From Adiantum capillus-veneris (lineage: Eukaryota > Streptophyta > Polypodiopsida > Polypodiales > Pteridaceae): a stretch of 64,000 nt of DNA. The position numbers and the translations under genes are program-made. Location: NCBI GenBank assembly GCA_014529385.2, contig CM043971.1:90761840-90825839 (forward strand), read 5' to 3'. The notes beneath the pieces were generated by a model. That model was not told where the DNA came from and did no database searches. It saw only the letters and a program-made list of their open reading frames with translations. This document shows positions 10,944 to 21,396 of the stretch, one piece after another; position 1 is the first letter of the stretch, and every line of letters starts with the position of its first letter.

Positions 10944-11840
10944 ATGAGGAAGACGAACGAAAAAGCCGACCCCCTAGAGGATGCCATTCGAAAATGCAAA
11001 GAGGAAATGACGGAGACCATCACTAAGATGAACCTCAATCTCTGGGGCACAATAAACATGCTCGAAGGACGTGTGCTGATCCAAGAGAGCAAGATAAGCA
11101 CGCTGGAAGACCGAGTGACGACCCAAGAGGAAGAGATCACGTCACTCAAGAAAGAACTCACCGAAGCCCGATCAAGAAACACACTGGAAGAGGGCGAATT
11201 GCAACCCTCAGTAATTGAAGAAATCAACACGATCAAGGAACAAGTACGGGCCATCAAAGAGGGAGAAGAATAGCACAAAGAAATGACGACTTCCTGGGTG
11301 GATGTTCTTACCAAAACCCAATAGAAGGCAGACGAAGCCGAGAAATGGATCAAGGTGGCCAAGAAAGGAAAAGACAAGGAGATAACGCCCACGTCCACAC
11401 CCAACAACATCATTAACCAGACACTAGAGGAGGAGCAAAGGAGAAGGGTGCGCGCTTTACATGTGAGAATTTGCGGTCTTACAGACAAAGGCAATGTGGA
11501 CGAAGAAGTAAAAGAACTCACAGCCTTGATGGGGATTCATGAGCCGACACACACAAGGGCATGGAGAGTGGGCAACATAAAGAAAAATGGAGGCAGTGGA
11601 GAAACCTCAAAAGAAAGAGCACTCATGCTCTGTTTTCCCTCCATGGAAGCAAAGAAGTCATTCTTGAAGAAAAGACCAACTCTTAAAGAGACTGGCATCT
11701 TTCTTGGGGACGATCTCACCCTCTCGCAGATCGCTCATATGCAGGAAGTAATGCCGGAGATTAGAGCGGCAAGGGGAAAAGGCAAGATCGCTTTTTACCA
11801 AGACGAAAAAGTGGTAATACTTGAGCGACGCTCCACATGA
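10944..11840 (+). pseudogene. LINE ORF1 (coiled-coil nucleic-acid-binding protein), two amber stops
   Basis: One frame runs from the ATG at 10944 to the TGA at 11838-11840, with TAG codons at 11271-11273 and 11322-11324. The N-terminal half is rich in Lys, Glu and heptad-spaced hydrophobics (for example EGRVLIQESKISTLEDRV) and should form a coiled coil. The C-terminal half carries VRALHVRICGL, ERALMLCFPSMEAKKSFL and IAFYQDEKVVILERR, which suggests the RRM-plus-C-terminal fold of L1 ORF1 proteins. In that family ORF1p trimerises through the coiled coil, coats the RNA and acts as a chaperone. No zinc knuckle is present, unlike ORF1 of most flowering-plant L1s and the fragment at 41068. Either TAG may come from a Gln or Glu codon. 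Confidence 0.75.
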
Positions 11841-14800
11841 CGGTGTGAGACTTATGGGACCACACTCAAAGTAGCTGCCTGGAACTGCAATGGATCTATG
11901 CGTCTTGATGTGGGTGCTTTTGAGGATAGCTTTACTGGAAGAGACATCATCTTCTACTCTAAGACACACCAAGCCCCTGGCCAATCCATGCCTCACATCA
12001 ATGGATATAGGTGGGAGACAGCCTACAGACAGGAGACACGCTCAGAGCACAGAGGGCGGGGCTCGGGAGGAGTGGCAGTGTTATTTAGAGAGGATCTGCA
12101 GCCACTGATACATATAGCCCGCATAGACAAGCAGGCTAGGTACATGTGGGTGAGACTGAAAGCAGAGACAGGCAGATACCTCTATCTAGATATTTGTTAC
12201 TTTCCCCCGAGTACATCAGTGTATGCACCATCCAAAGGACAGTCCCCTTTCTCTATTTTGGATGATGACATATGGGAGTTCTCTAGGGACGATGACATTA
12301 TCATCCTCGGGGACTTCAATGCTAGGACTGCCCATCACCAGGCAGTGTTTTATGATACTTCAGAGGAGATGCTAAGAGAGATAGATGTGGCAGAGACGGG
12401 CCTTTCCAGACTATCACACGATATGGAATATACTGAGTATGGGCGACACCTGATAAACATGGGCACTACACATGGATTAGCCATCTTGAACGGCCTATAG
12501 AGATTTCCTGCTGCGAGAGGCTTTACATGCTTCCCACACAGACATGGAGCCAGCACGGTGGACTATGTCATGGCACAACCGAATCTCATCTCTAGTATCG
12601 AGGATCTCACAGTGGGGCCCAGACCGGTCGGAGTGGCGGTGGATCATGCTCTGGTGTCAATGACCATCTCCTTCCATTTCAGTGCAGCACACAGGCCACG
12701 AGTAGCAGTCCCTACTCGCTACACATTCACAAGGGAGACGGACTCTGTATACATGGACGGAATCTACAGACGCCTATGCACTGAGGACCCGGGGCGACCT
12801 CTGGAGGAGCTAACTACTATACTGACACAGACATTACATGAGGCAGCAGCTGAAGCATACCCACACACCCAGCCTGAGCAGAGCTGCCGATTTGGGAGCA
12901 TGCCTCAGAACAGCTGGTACGATGAGGAGTGCCGCCAAACTAGAGCCAGACTTCAGAGGGAGGTGCTGTTGGGGGACGTCACTCACAGACAGTCACAGAT
13001 GGACTTCCGATGCCTGGTGCGGCGGAAGAAGAGGGCTTTTTTGGCTAGACTCGAGCAGGATCTATATCAGCTATTCTTGAGTCGAGACTCGCGTGAGGCG
13101 TGGCGGCTCTTTCATGAGCAGTCCCCCCCCCTGCTATTTCCTCCACAGAGACCTGGGGTCAGTACGCATCATCTTTGTACACAGTACCTGGACAGCCGCC
13201 CCTCCCCAACCCCCCCGACCCATGCCCACATACATGTGTCTTTTTCACTGCTGAGATGGTGAAGAAAGCCATTGGCAGGATGAAGACTGGGAGAGCATAT
13301 GATCATGAGGGCCTAGTAGCTGAGCATTTCATGCATGCCAAAGACCTACTAGCAGAGCTTCTAGCAGTTATGTTTAACCGTGCCATGTGTGAGGGCCTAC
13401 CGGACACTTGGAGCCTATCTACAATCGTACCTATCTTCAAATCAGGAGACCCCATGGAGCCTGGGAATTATCGCACTATTATGATTGGGCACACACTGGC
13501 ACGGTTGTATGCATCCATTCTTGAGCAACAGCTGAGTAGATGGGCAGAGAGGGAAGGAATACGTGCAAGTGGGCAGGCAGGATTCAGGAGAGACTTCTCT
13601 ACTCTTGACCATATCCTAACACTCAGGGCCATCATCAAGGAAGGCAGATCGCATGGGAGACGGATCTATTGTAGCTTTGTGGACTTCCGCAAAGCTTTTG
13701 ACACGGTACCCAGAGCTAGACTGATGCGCAGATTACAGGAAATGGGAGTACCCACAGAACTCATTTGGGGGATCATGGCATTGTACAGATCAATAGTAGG
13801 GCATGTACGCACCCCTGATGGACTTTCTACACCGATTCACTCCACTATTAGGGTGAAGCAGGGCTGCCCGCTTTCTCCCACTCTTTTCGGTATGTATGTG
13901 GATGAGATTTCTGACTACATTGACAGCGATGGGGATAAAGGTGCTCAGTTGGCAAGGACATGGATTCCACTTTTGTTATATGCTGATGACATAGTGTTGA
14001 TCTCCGAATCCCCAGAGGGAATGCAACGTCAATTGGATGCTCTGCATACGTTTGCCCACGAAAGTGGTTTGTCTGTCAACTTGGGTAAAACCAAGGTTAT
14101 GGTGTTTAATACCACCCCACAGTGGATCAGGAGGTCAGCACCCACACTCACATACGGCCAGGAGACTGTGGAGTACACAGACGCTTACACTTACCTTGGA
14201 GTGGTTTTTAGCGGACCTACATTCTCACTCAGAAGAGCAGCAGAAACCAGACTTACTAGAGCCCACGCAGCATTGGGTAGATTGGAGAGGATGTGTTCGC
14301 AGGTTCAGTTTCAGGAGCCCTGGACGAAGCTCTGGCTCTTTGACACCTTGGTGGCTTCAGCATTGCTCTATGGAACCGAGATATGTGGACCTTCACTGGA
14401 TCACCACGGGAGGACGGGTCACTCAGACGGATGGGGGAACATGGAGAAACCTCTCGTCTCTATGATCTCGCAGCTCATTAGAGCCAAGGCATCAGTACCA
14501 CGGGCCATTATCCGAGCAGAGCTAGTGGCCCCCCCACTTGTGGTGGAGGCGCTCACCAGATCAGTCTCCTTCATAAACCGCACATGGGCACTTCCTCGAG
14601 ACAGATATGCTCGCATAGCACTTGAAGCCTCTCGACAATTAGCCATATAAGGAGATACAACATGCTGGTATGGGGAGATGACATCATGGTTTCAGGCACA
14701 TGGGTTCAGCATAGACCGGCTGCCACCATTCCATTACTCATTGGATGCACCATCTCTCACCCTTACACAGTCAGAGATCACCAAGCTCATATGCCAAGAC

Positions 14801-15370
14801 CTGACCCAGCTAGACACCAGAAGGACATGGATACAACCAGCACAGGAATTGGGCACGAAGATGGCTTTTTACAAAGACCACCTTCTCCAGCTTACGGAAG
14901 ATGGTTTTGTGGCGAGACCCAGATACATGGATACTCACTTGTCTCATGGGATATGATGTGCTATTGGCCAGTTACGCACATCTTCTCACCAGTTGTGGAT
15001 TGAGACGAGGAGATACAGCGGAGTACCAGCAGAGGACAGTACATGCCCCTTGTGTAACATGGAACCTGAGACAGAGCTACACTATACATGTCGCTGCCCC
15101 GTCTACTACGGGATACGAGACCGCTTCCATTGCTTGTTCAGAGAAGGTTTTGGACCACTCTCAAGAGTCATGGGATACGAAGATCGGAGATGTCTAGGTT
15201 TTTTCTTGCTCGAGCTGCGCAGACATAGAGATAGCCTAATGAATGGCGAGGCTAGCCAGTCTCAAAGACGGATCACAGACTTCTTCAGAGCAGACACGGG
15301 ACAGCCGCAAGAGCCACTTCCACAGCAGAGCTCCCCCTCGTCTCATACCAGAGGCACACTGATTGACTGA
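11841..15370 (+). pseudogene. LINE ORF2 (endonuclease plus reverse transcriptase), broken
   Basis: ORF2 follows ORF1 in the same frame after one TGA. The AP-type endonuclease shows WNCNGS, GDFNARTA (about 12310), STVDYVMAQPN (about 12555) and VDHALVSM. The usual catalytic Glu position reads FYSKTH, with Lys. TAG at 12498 interrupts this domain. The frame shifts at a nine-C run (13122-13131) and continues through the RT: GQAGFRRDFSTLDH, SFVDFRKAFDTVP, VKQGCPLSPTLFG and the YADD site (13979-13990). TAA at 14648 and TGA at 14954 interrupt the C-terminal part, which ends with CPLCNMEPETELHYTCRC (about 15044), a CCHC-like segment. The enzyme would nick target DNA and copy the LINE RNA in place; this copy cannot. 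Confidence 0.85.
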
Positions 15371-15659
15371 GCGATTGAACTGGGGAAATCCAGGCGCCCG
15401 CGACTGCGAAGAACTACACATCATCGACGGAGGCTACAATAGTAAATTCGGAGTACGCTGGCCAGACATGCACGACGCCCAGTCAGACTACTAACCATGG
15501 AGGAAATTGATGAGATTCGCCAACAACCGATGCTAGATCTCTTGTGATTCAGCTATCCCAACAAGCCACCCATTTTTTGCTTGGTTTTTTTCTTGGTTCA
15601 CATCGATCAACTTAGGACCCCATAGTATATATCTTTGTTTTGTACTGTTGTTAGGTTAT

Positions 15660-15877
15660 TGAAGTCGCGGAGCGGAGCGTGGGTCTACTCTCTCTCTCAC
15701 ACACACACACAGTGAGCTTACACAGTACAGTACGCAGAGAGATGTTAGAAGGGTTATCTCCCAATCCTTAGTATTCACAAAGAATATGTTAGTATATACA
15801 AAGAGTTAGAGGTAAGTGAGTTAGGCGGGCGGCCGGCCATATCCGCATAAGAGGCCACTTGGGCTTTAATCCCAACA
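15660..15877 (-). repeat. 3' LTR of the young copia
   Basis: 218 bp, TG...CA, containing a small (CT)n(CA)n microsatellite. Reads as identical to 20991-21208. At this length it is a very short LTR for an autonomous copia. Confidence 0.96.
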
Positions 15878-15892
15878 ACCTCCCACTTAAAG
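15878..15892 (-). promoter_or_regulatory. Polypurine tract of the young copia
   Basis: On the minus strand the bases just before the 3' LTR read AAGTGGGAGGT, the usual copia plus-strand primer. Confidence 0.85.
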
Positions 15893-15961
15893 TCCAATGT
15901 GGCACTTTAAGTAACTGTAAATCTATGAACATAAATGTACAAAGATTTACATGGCTGCCAT

Positions 15962-18900
15962 CTATCCAATGCCCAATAACTCACGACAATGCACAAAGCC
16001 CTCTCCTGGAAGTCCCTTTGTGAGTAGATCAGCAGGATTGTCCTTGGTGTGGATCTTCAGCAGTTGTATCTGCTTGTCTTCAAGTACTTCCCTAATGAAG
16101 TGATACTTCACATCAATATGCTTAGTCTTCGAATGGAACACTGGATTCTTTGCCAATTGTATAGCACTTTGACTATCACAATATAACTCTGGCATATCTG
16201 CATTGATTCCCAAGTTTGCAACCAATCTACCAAGCCAAATAGCTTCTTTGCATGCCTCATTTGCTGCAACATACTCAGCTTCTGTAGTAGACTGCGTAAC
16301 ACAATCTTGTAATCGAGATCGCCATGATATGGCACCTCCAGCCAATGTAAAGACATAGCCTGATGTAGATCTCCTCTTATCCAAGTCTCCTGCATAATCT
16401 GAGTCAGTGTATCCTCTGACACTCAAATCCTGACTACCATAGCATATGCGCATACTCTTTGTATGTTTTAAGTATCTCATGATACCTTTCACTGCCTCCC
16501 AATGTTTCTTGCCGGGATTTGACATATATCTGCTAACCACTCCCACTGCAAATGCAATATCCGGACGTGTAGCAATCATTGCATACATCAAACTACCCAC
16601 TGCAGACGCATATGGAATCTTATCCATTTCAGCCTTTTCTTCCTCAGACACAGGACAATCTTGTTTGCTAAGTTTCACATATGGTGGCAATGGAACACTC
16701 AATGCCTTTCCCTTCTCCATATTGAAACGTTGCAAAACCTTGTCAATATACTCTGTTTGAGATAACCAAATCAACTTCTTTGATCTGTCTCTCTCAATGC
16801 GCATACCAAGTATATGACTTGCCTCACCCATGTCTTTCATGTCAAACGATTTTGCCATCTTTGACTTCAAAGCTGAAATTTCTTCCAAGTGTTTGCCGGA
16901 AATCAACATGTCATCCACATACAAAATAAGGATCAGCCAACTGCCATCCTTAGCCTTCTTTGTATATAGACAGTGATCGAACTCACTACGTTTGTAGCCT
17001 TGAGAAAGCATAAACTGGTGGAACTTATGGTACCATGCCCTCGGTGATTGTTTTAAGCCATAAAGACTCTTTAACAACTGGCATACCAAATGTTCCATGC
17101 CTTTCTCAACAAACCCTTCTGGCTGCTGCATGTAAATTTCCACATCTAAATCACCATGCAAGAACGCTGTCTTGACATCCATTTGGTGCAACACCAAATC
17201 CAATATAGCAACCAATGCAAGAAAGCATCTCAATGTAGTCATCTTGACCACTGGAGAGAAGACTTCATCAAAGTCAATGCCTTGTTCTTGCTTAAAGCCC
17301 TTGGCAACAAGCCTTGCTTTGTACTTTGGCTGACTATCATGAGCGGTGATCTTATACCTGTAAACCCATTTACAAGGTAGAGCCTTTTTGCCCTGTGGTA
17401 ATTTAACCAACTTCCATGTCTGGTTTTTATGCAGAGCTGTCATCTCTGACTGCATGGCCAACTGCCATTTTTTCGAGTCAACCACTTGTAATGCTTCCTT
17501 GTAACAAGATGGTTCTCCGCAATCTGTGAGCATGACATAATTTAGAGATGGCACATAACGATCAGGTGGTTTGGAGACACGCTCAGAACGTCTCACCACA
17601 ACTGATTCTGCCTCTCTAGCCACTATAGGCTGTTCCTGAGCCTGACCATGCTGTCTTGATGTGCTAGCACTAGGTCCATCTTCCCTGAAGACAACTCTTC
17701 TGATCTCCTCTGTCTTCTCTGGCTTAGCGTGAAACTTGGCTTCATTGAAATGCACATCATTGCTACGAATAAGCTTTCTGGACTCAGGATCCCAAAGCCG
17801 GTAACCCATCTCGCCCGATTCTCCGTAGCCAAGAAATATACACTTCTTGCTCTTTGGTTCTAACTTATTTCTGAACTCCTTAGGAATATGGCTATAAGCT
17901 TCACAACCAAAGACTCTGAGATGCTTATACGAAGGTGCCTTGCCTGTCCATAGCATCTCGGCCACTGCACTCTTATCCAGAACCCTACTAGGAGACCTGT
18001 TGATCAAATGGACTGCTGTAGCCACTGCTTCCGCCCAAAATCCATCAGGCAACTCAGCATTTGACAACATGCTTCTGACCTTCTCTTGTATGGTCCTATT
18101 CATACGTTCTGCAACCCCATTCTGTGAAGGATTATATGGTGCAGTAAGTTCCCGCTTAATCCCTTTTTCTTGACAAAAGTCTTGAAAAGCTTTGGAAACG
18201 TACTCTCCACCATTGTCAGTTCTCAAGCACTTCAGCTTCTGACCACTCTGATTCTCCACCAGCTGCAAGAATGTCTTAAAGACCTTGAGCACCTCATCCT
18301 TGTGCTTCAAGAAATAAACCCATACTTTGCGAGAATAGTCATCTATGAATGTACAAAAGTACGCTGCTCCCCCTAGTGACAAACTAGGCATTGGTCCGCA
18401 TAGATCACTGTGTACAAGAGCTAACCGTTCGTCCCTACGATTCCTCTTTGATCTGTGCGGTTCCTGTGTTTGCTTACCATAAACACAATGCTCACAAAAC
18501 TCGAAATCTTGAAATGAAAAGCCAGGCAAATAACCATAATGAGAAAGTATTTCCATTCCTCTTTTTGACATATGTCCCAACCTACGATGCCACAGTGACA
18601 CACTTGGCTGCTCAATCACATTAATTACATGGTTTTTAACCTCTGAAACATGTAAAGTGTACAGAGTTCCTGACTTGCTGCCATGTGCTACAGTCATCGA
18701 ACCTTTGGAGATCTTCCAAGCGCTGTTCCCAAAAACTGTCACATAACCCGCATCATCCAACTTCCCTGTACTAATCAAGCTCTTTCGGATTGCTGGAACA
18801 TGTCTGACATTCTTGAGCCATAAAGAAGAGCCATTCTGAAACTTCAACTGCACATCTCCCACTCCAAGTATGTCACAAACCTGCTCATTGCCAAGTCTGA

Positions 18901-19936
18901 CATAGTCTTTAGTAGCCACATATGATGTAAACCACTCTTTGTGCGGAGAAACATGTAAAGATGCCCCTGAGTCGATAATCCAATCACTCATAGCATGTCC
19001 ATCCTCTGCAGTCAAGAAAACAGAATCAAGATTGCTTGTAAGGAAGATGTCACCAGCTGCTATGCCAGAATCACTGTCTGAACCAGATCCTGTGACATTC
19101 ACCTCTTCAATCTTCACTGAACTCTTCTTTTCATCTTGCTCAAAACTCTTTGTTTTGCCTTTTTCTTGTTTCCACTTCGTACAGTCTCGCTTCATGTGAC
19201 CCTTCTTGCCACAATGGTAGCATTCTATGTCATCCTTTGACTTCGAATCACGAGACTTACTTCGGTTTTGTGCCTTCTTACCCTTCTTCTCTTTAAACTG
19301 TTGTCTCCCTCGAACGACCAAAGCACTATTGCCTTTGCCTTTGTCAATGTTCTTCCTGTTCACTTCCTCTGTGAGCAAGCTGCCTTCTACATTGGCACTT
19401 GTAAGACCTTCTGGCGCGACAGAATTACTTAACGCTGTACGAAAAGTATCCCAACTGTCTGGCAAAGTGATTAAGAGAAACATAGCCTTCACTGAATCTG
19501 GAAAGACTATCTCTTGTGCTGTTAACTGGCTGAAAATTGAGTGAAATTCATTCAGATGATTTGACATGGCTGTCCCTTCCTTCATCTTCAAATCCACCAA
19601 TTTCTTGAGCCAGTAAATCTGAGAAGCAGCACTTTGTTTCTCGTACATACCACATAGCTTTTGCCATACGCCATACGCTGTAGTCTCTTCTGCTACGTTG
19701 AAGTAAACATTTTCTGCCAGTGTCAGCATGATTGTGGAACAAGCTAACTCGTCAAGCTCTTCCCACTCATCTTCAGCCATAAATTCTGGTCTCTCCCCTT
19801 TGAGCTTCAGTGGCTTCACTTGTTTTTTCTGCACCAAAACCTGCCAAATCTGCTTCTTCCAGAATGGAAAGTTTGTGTCATCCAGCTTCTTTATGTTGTA
19901 AAGAGTCTCACTGTGAGAAGATGCCATATCTGCCAA
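15962..19936 (-). CDS. Copia gag-pol polyprotein (1324 residues), intact
   Basis: A single uninterrupted frame. Order: gag with a UBN2-like region (about residues 20-200); CCHC zinc knuckle CYHCGKKGHMKRDC starting at Cys239; aspartic protease DSGAS with Asp322; integrase with the HHCC zinc motif (HRRLGHMSKRG ... CEHC) and the D-D35-E residues Asp511, Asp574 and Glu610; reverse transcriptase with QMDVKTAFLHGDL and YVDD at 1006-1009; RNase H with TDSDYAGD and CDSQSAIQLAKN. The length suits the Tnt1-like copia group, where one polyprotein is cut by its own protease into the particle and replication enzymes. The first Met of the frame (MADMASS) suits the family. No key residue is missing by eye. 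Confidence 0.96.
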   Translation of the reverse strand: MADMASSHSETLYNIKKLDDTNFPFWKKQIWQVLVQKKQVKPLKLKGERPEFMAEDEWEELDELACSTIMLTLAENVYFNVAEETTAYGVWQKLCGMYEKQSAASQIYWLKKLVDLKMKEGTAMSNHLNEFHSIFSQLTAQEIVFPDSVKAMFLLITLPDSWDTFRTALSNSVAPEGLTSANVEGSLLTEEVNRKNIDKGKGNSALVVRGRQQFKEKKGKKAQNRSKSRDSKSKDDIECYHCGKKGHMKRDCTKWKQEKGKTKSFEQDEKKSSVKIEEVNVTGSGSDSDSGIAAGDIFLTSNLDSVFLTAEDGHAMSDWIIDSGASLHVSPHKEWFTSYVATKDYVRLGNEQVCDILGVGDVQLKFQNGSSLWLKNVRHVPAIRKSLISTGKLDDAGYVTVFGNSAWKISKGSMTVAHGSKSGTLYTLHVSEVKNHVINVIEQPSVSLWHRRLGHMSKRGMEILSHYGYLPGFSFQDFEFCEHCVYGKQTQEPHRSKRNRRDERLALVHSDLCGPMPSLSLGGAAYFCTFIDDYSRKVWVYFLKHKDEVLKVFKTFLQLVENQSGQKLKCLRTDNGGEYVSKAFQDFCQEKGIKRELTAPYNPSQNGVAERMNRTIQEKVRSMLSNAELPDGFWAEAVATAVHLINRSPSRVLDKSAVAEMLWTGKAPSYKHLRVFGCEAYSHIPKEFRNKLEPKSKKCIFLGYGESGEMGYRLWDPESRKLIRSNDVHFNEAKFHAKPEKTEEIRRVVFREDGPSASTSRQHGQAQEQPIVAREAESVVVRRSERVSKPPDRYVPSLNYVMLTDCGEPSCYKEALQVVDSKKWQLAMQSEMTALHKNQTWKLVKLPQGKKALPCKWVYRYKITAHDSQPKYKARLVAKGFKQEQGIDFDEVFSPVVKMTTLRCFLALVAILDLVLHQMDVKTAFLHGDLDVEIYMQQPEGFVEKGMEHLVCQLLKSLYGLKQSPRAWYHKFHQFMLSQGYKRSEFDHCLYTKKAKDGSWLILILYVDDMLISGKHLEEISALKSKMAKSFDMKDMGEASHILGMRIERDRSKKLIWLSQTEYIDKVLQRFNMEKGKALSVPLPPYVKLSKQDCPVSEEEKAEMDKIPYASAVGSLMYAMIATRPDIAFAVGVVSRYMSNPGKKHWEAVKGIMRYLKHTKSMRICYGSQDLSVRGYTDSDYAGDLDKRRSTSGYVFTLAGGAISWRSRLQDCVTQSTTEAEYVAANEACKEAIWLGRLVANLGINADMPELYCDSQSAIQLAKNPVFHSKTKHIDVKYHFIREVLEDKQIQLLKIHTKDNPADLLTKGLPGEGFVHCRELLGIG

Positions 19937-20977
19937 ACTGTTTACTCCTGAGAAAAATCCGGCAGAGTTTCCCCTGTAAACTGGCCTCTGTACACAGTAA
20001 ACAAGCTGTAATCAACAAGCTGAACACCTCTCCTCAGGAACTGTCAGTATTTTGAAAATTTTTGACAGAGTCTCCCCTGTAAACTGAGCTCTGGGAACCA
20101 AAAGATAGCTCAAGAAACAATCATAAATAGCTGACCAATGACAAATCTAAAAAATCCCTGTAATATGCTGTCCTGTAAGCATACACTGTCTCCTCTCTGG
20201 GCGATGACAGAACCTGTATCTGTCTCAAGACTGAGCCCTGAACAATGCCTCAACGGCCTGACGCATAAGATGCAATCCAGTGTCTACACAAAGTCATACA
20301 TCCTAAGGGATAAAAGTCGCCGAAGAGGATGCGTGTAGAGGGGAACTCCAGCAACCTAATCCACCTCACACTGGGTAACCCAGCCCCCAGTGCTTGGCTT
20401 CAAAAAACCTCACACACGACCCTCTCAGATGGCTCAGCAAACTGCCCAGAACTAGCATACATCCTATAATAGACCAATCACTGTCCTATGACCGCTGCGG
20501 CGGTCTGTCTGCTAGCGTGACTCACAACTAGCAGACCCACAATCACAGTACATCAATCTGCAATACATGCCAGTGGTGTCAAGCCGTCGTATGGCCACAC
20601 CTCCCCTGGAACCTGGCAAGCACAAGAAGTAGCAATGCAGACTGCAATATATATATCTGATGATATATATGTGTACCTGGTCTATAGATGATGCTCTGAA
20701 GACGAATAAGTGATGTATGTCGATGTCGATATTGATGTCGACCACCTCCTGCTTGCCAATCTACACAAGACGGATTTCTTTGTGGCTGAAATCTATCTTC
20801 TGCTGTGCTCAGAACGAAATTCTGAGGGCATAAACGGCTTCGAAAGGGGGGTAAAACCCCAGGTCGCCTGGTGGAAACGCTCCCGGAACGCCGAGTGTGA
20901 ATCTTCGAACTCCGGATCCAGAATCTGCCGGAAAAGTGCGCGCGCGCGCGATTGCGCAAATCCGCACTGAACCAAGG
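19937..20977 (-). other. Long untranslated leader of the young copia
   Basis: About 1.04 kb separate the primer-binding site from the gag ATG. No part resembles a gag or an extra gene. One minus-strand open frame (21109-20579) begins inside the LTR and crosses the primer-binding site, so it is unlikely to be a real protein. The leader may hold a packaging signal or an intron. Confidence 0.6.
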
Positions 20978-20990
20978 CTCTGATACCAAT
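20978..20990 (-). promoter_or_regulatory. Primer-binding site (initiator tRNA-Met type)
   Basis: Immediately inside the 5' LTR the minus strand reads TTGGTATCAGAGCC, complementary to the 3' end of plant initiator tRNA-Met, the standard copia primer. Confidence 0.93.
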
Positions 20991-21208
20991 TGAAGTCGCG
21001 GAGCGGAGCGTGGGTCTACTCTCTCTCTCACACACACACACAGTGAGCTTACACAGTACAGTACGCAGAGAGATGTTAGAAGGGTTATCTCCCAATCCTT
21101 AGTATTCACAAAGAATATGTTAGTATATACAAAGAGTTAGAGGTAAGTGAGTTAGGCGGGCGGCCGGCCATATCCGCATAAGAGGCCACTTGGGCTTTAA
21201 TCCCAACA
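20991..21208 (-). repeat. 5' LTR of the young copia
   Basis: 218 bp, reads as identical to the other LTR, and is followed by the GTTAT duplication. The promoter for the element should lie here. Confidence 0.96.
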
Positions 21209-21213
21209 GTTAT

Positions 21214-21317
21214 TTTGTTACTCTAACTTTGTATCAGATCCACCACTTTGTAACTTTCGGGTCTCATAGGTTATTATGGCCTTTTGAAGACGTTAATATA
21301 ACATTTCATTTCATTTC

Positions 21318-21393
<76 letters not shown>
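21214..21393 (+). mobile_element. Rest of the interrupted LINE 3' end, with (CT)n
   Basis: The 3' UTR of the LINE resumes after the copia. It ends with a repeated CATTT block (21302-21321) that continues into about 36 CT units. A 3' terminus made of a short repeat rather than plain poly-A agrees with the related tail at 10640-10720. Confidence 0.8.

Positions 21394-21396
<3 letters not shown>

Larger units (their letters stand above)
10795..15659 (+). mobile_element. L1-like LINE, nearly full length, interrupted in its 3' UTR
   Basis: A GC-rich leader (about 10795-10943, holding two copies of a GTGGGTGCACACG unit) precedes ORF1 (10944-11840). ORF2 (11841-15370) then encodes endonuclease, reverse transcriptase and a C-terminal Cys/His segment, and a 3' UTR follows. 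At 15659 the copia element 15660-21208 interrupts it, and the LINE resumes at 21214, ending in a CATTT repeat and CT tract near 21321. Base composition and codon use differ visibly from the AT-rich surroundings. Five nonsense codons besides the ORF1 terminator and one frameshift show that this copy is inactive, although the reading frame is otherwise well preserved, implying a fairly recent origin. Confidence 0.88.
15660..21208 (-). mobile_element. Complete young Ty1/copia retrotransposon
   Basis: The two 218-bp direct LTRs (15660-15877 and 20991-21208) read as identical and have TG...CA ends. GTTAT flanks both sides (15655-15659 and 21209-21213), a perfect 5-bp target-site duplication. In element orientation (minus) a primer-binding site follows the 5' LTR, a leader of about 1.05 kb leads to one gag-pol ORF (19936-15962), and a purine-rich polypurine tract AAGTGGGAGGT precedes the 3' LTR. 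With no internal stop, all domains present and no visible LTR divergence, this is the strongest candidate for a recently active element here. It landed in the 3' UTR of the LINE. Confidence 0.97.

Noticed and set aside
20579-21109. 176-codon minus-strand gene in the copia leader
   Set aside because: It starts inside the LTR, crosses the primer-binding site and matches no family.
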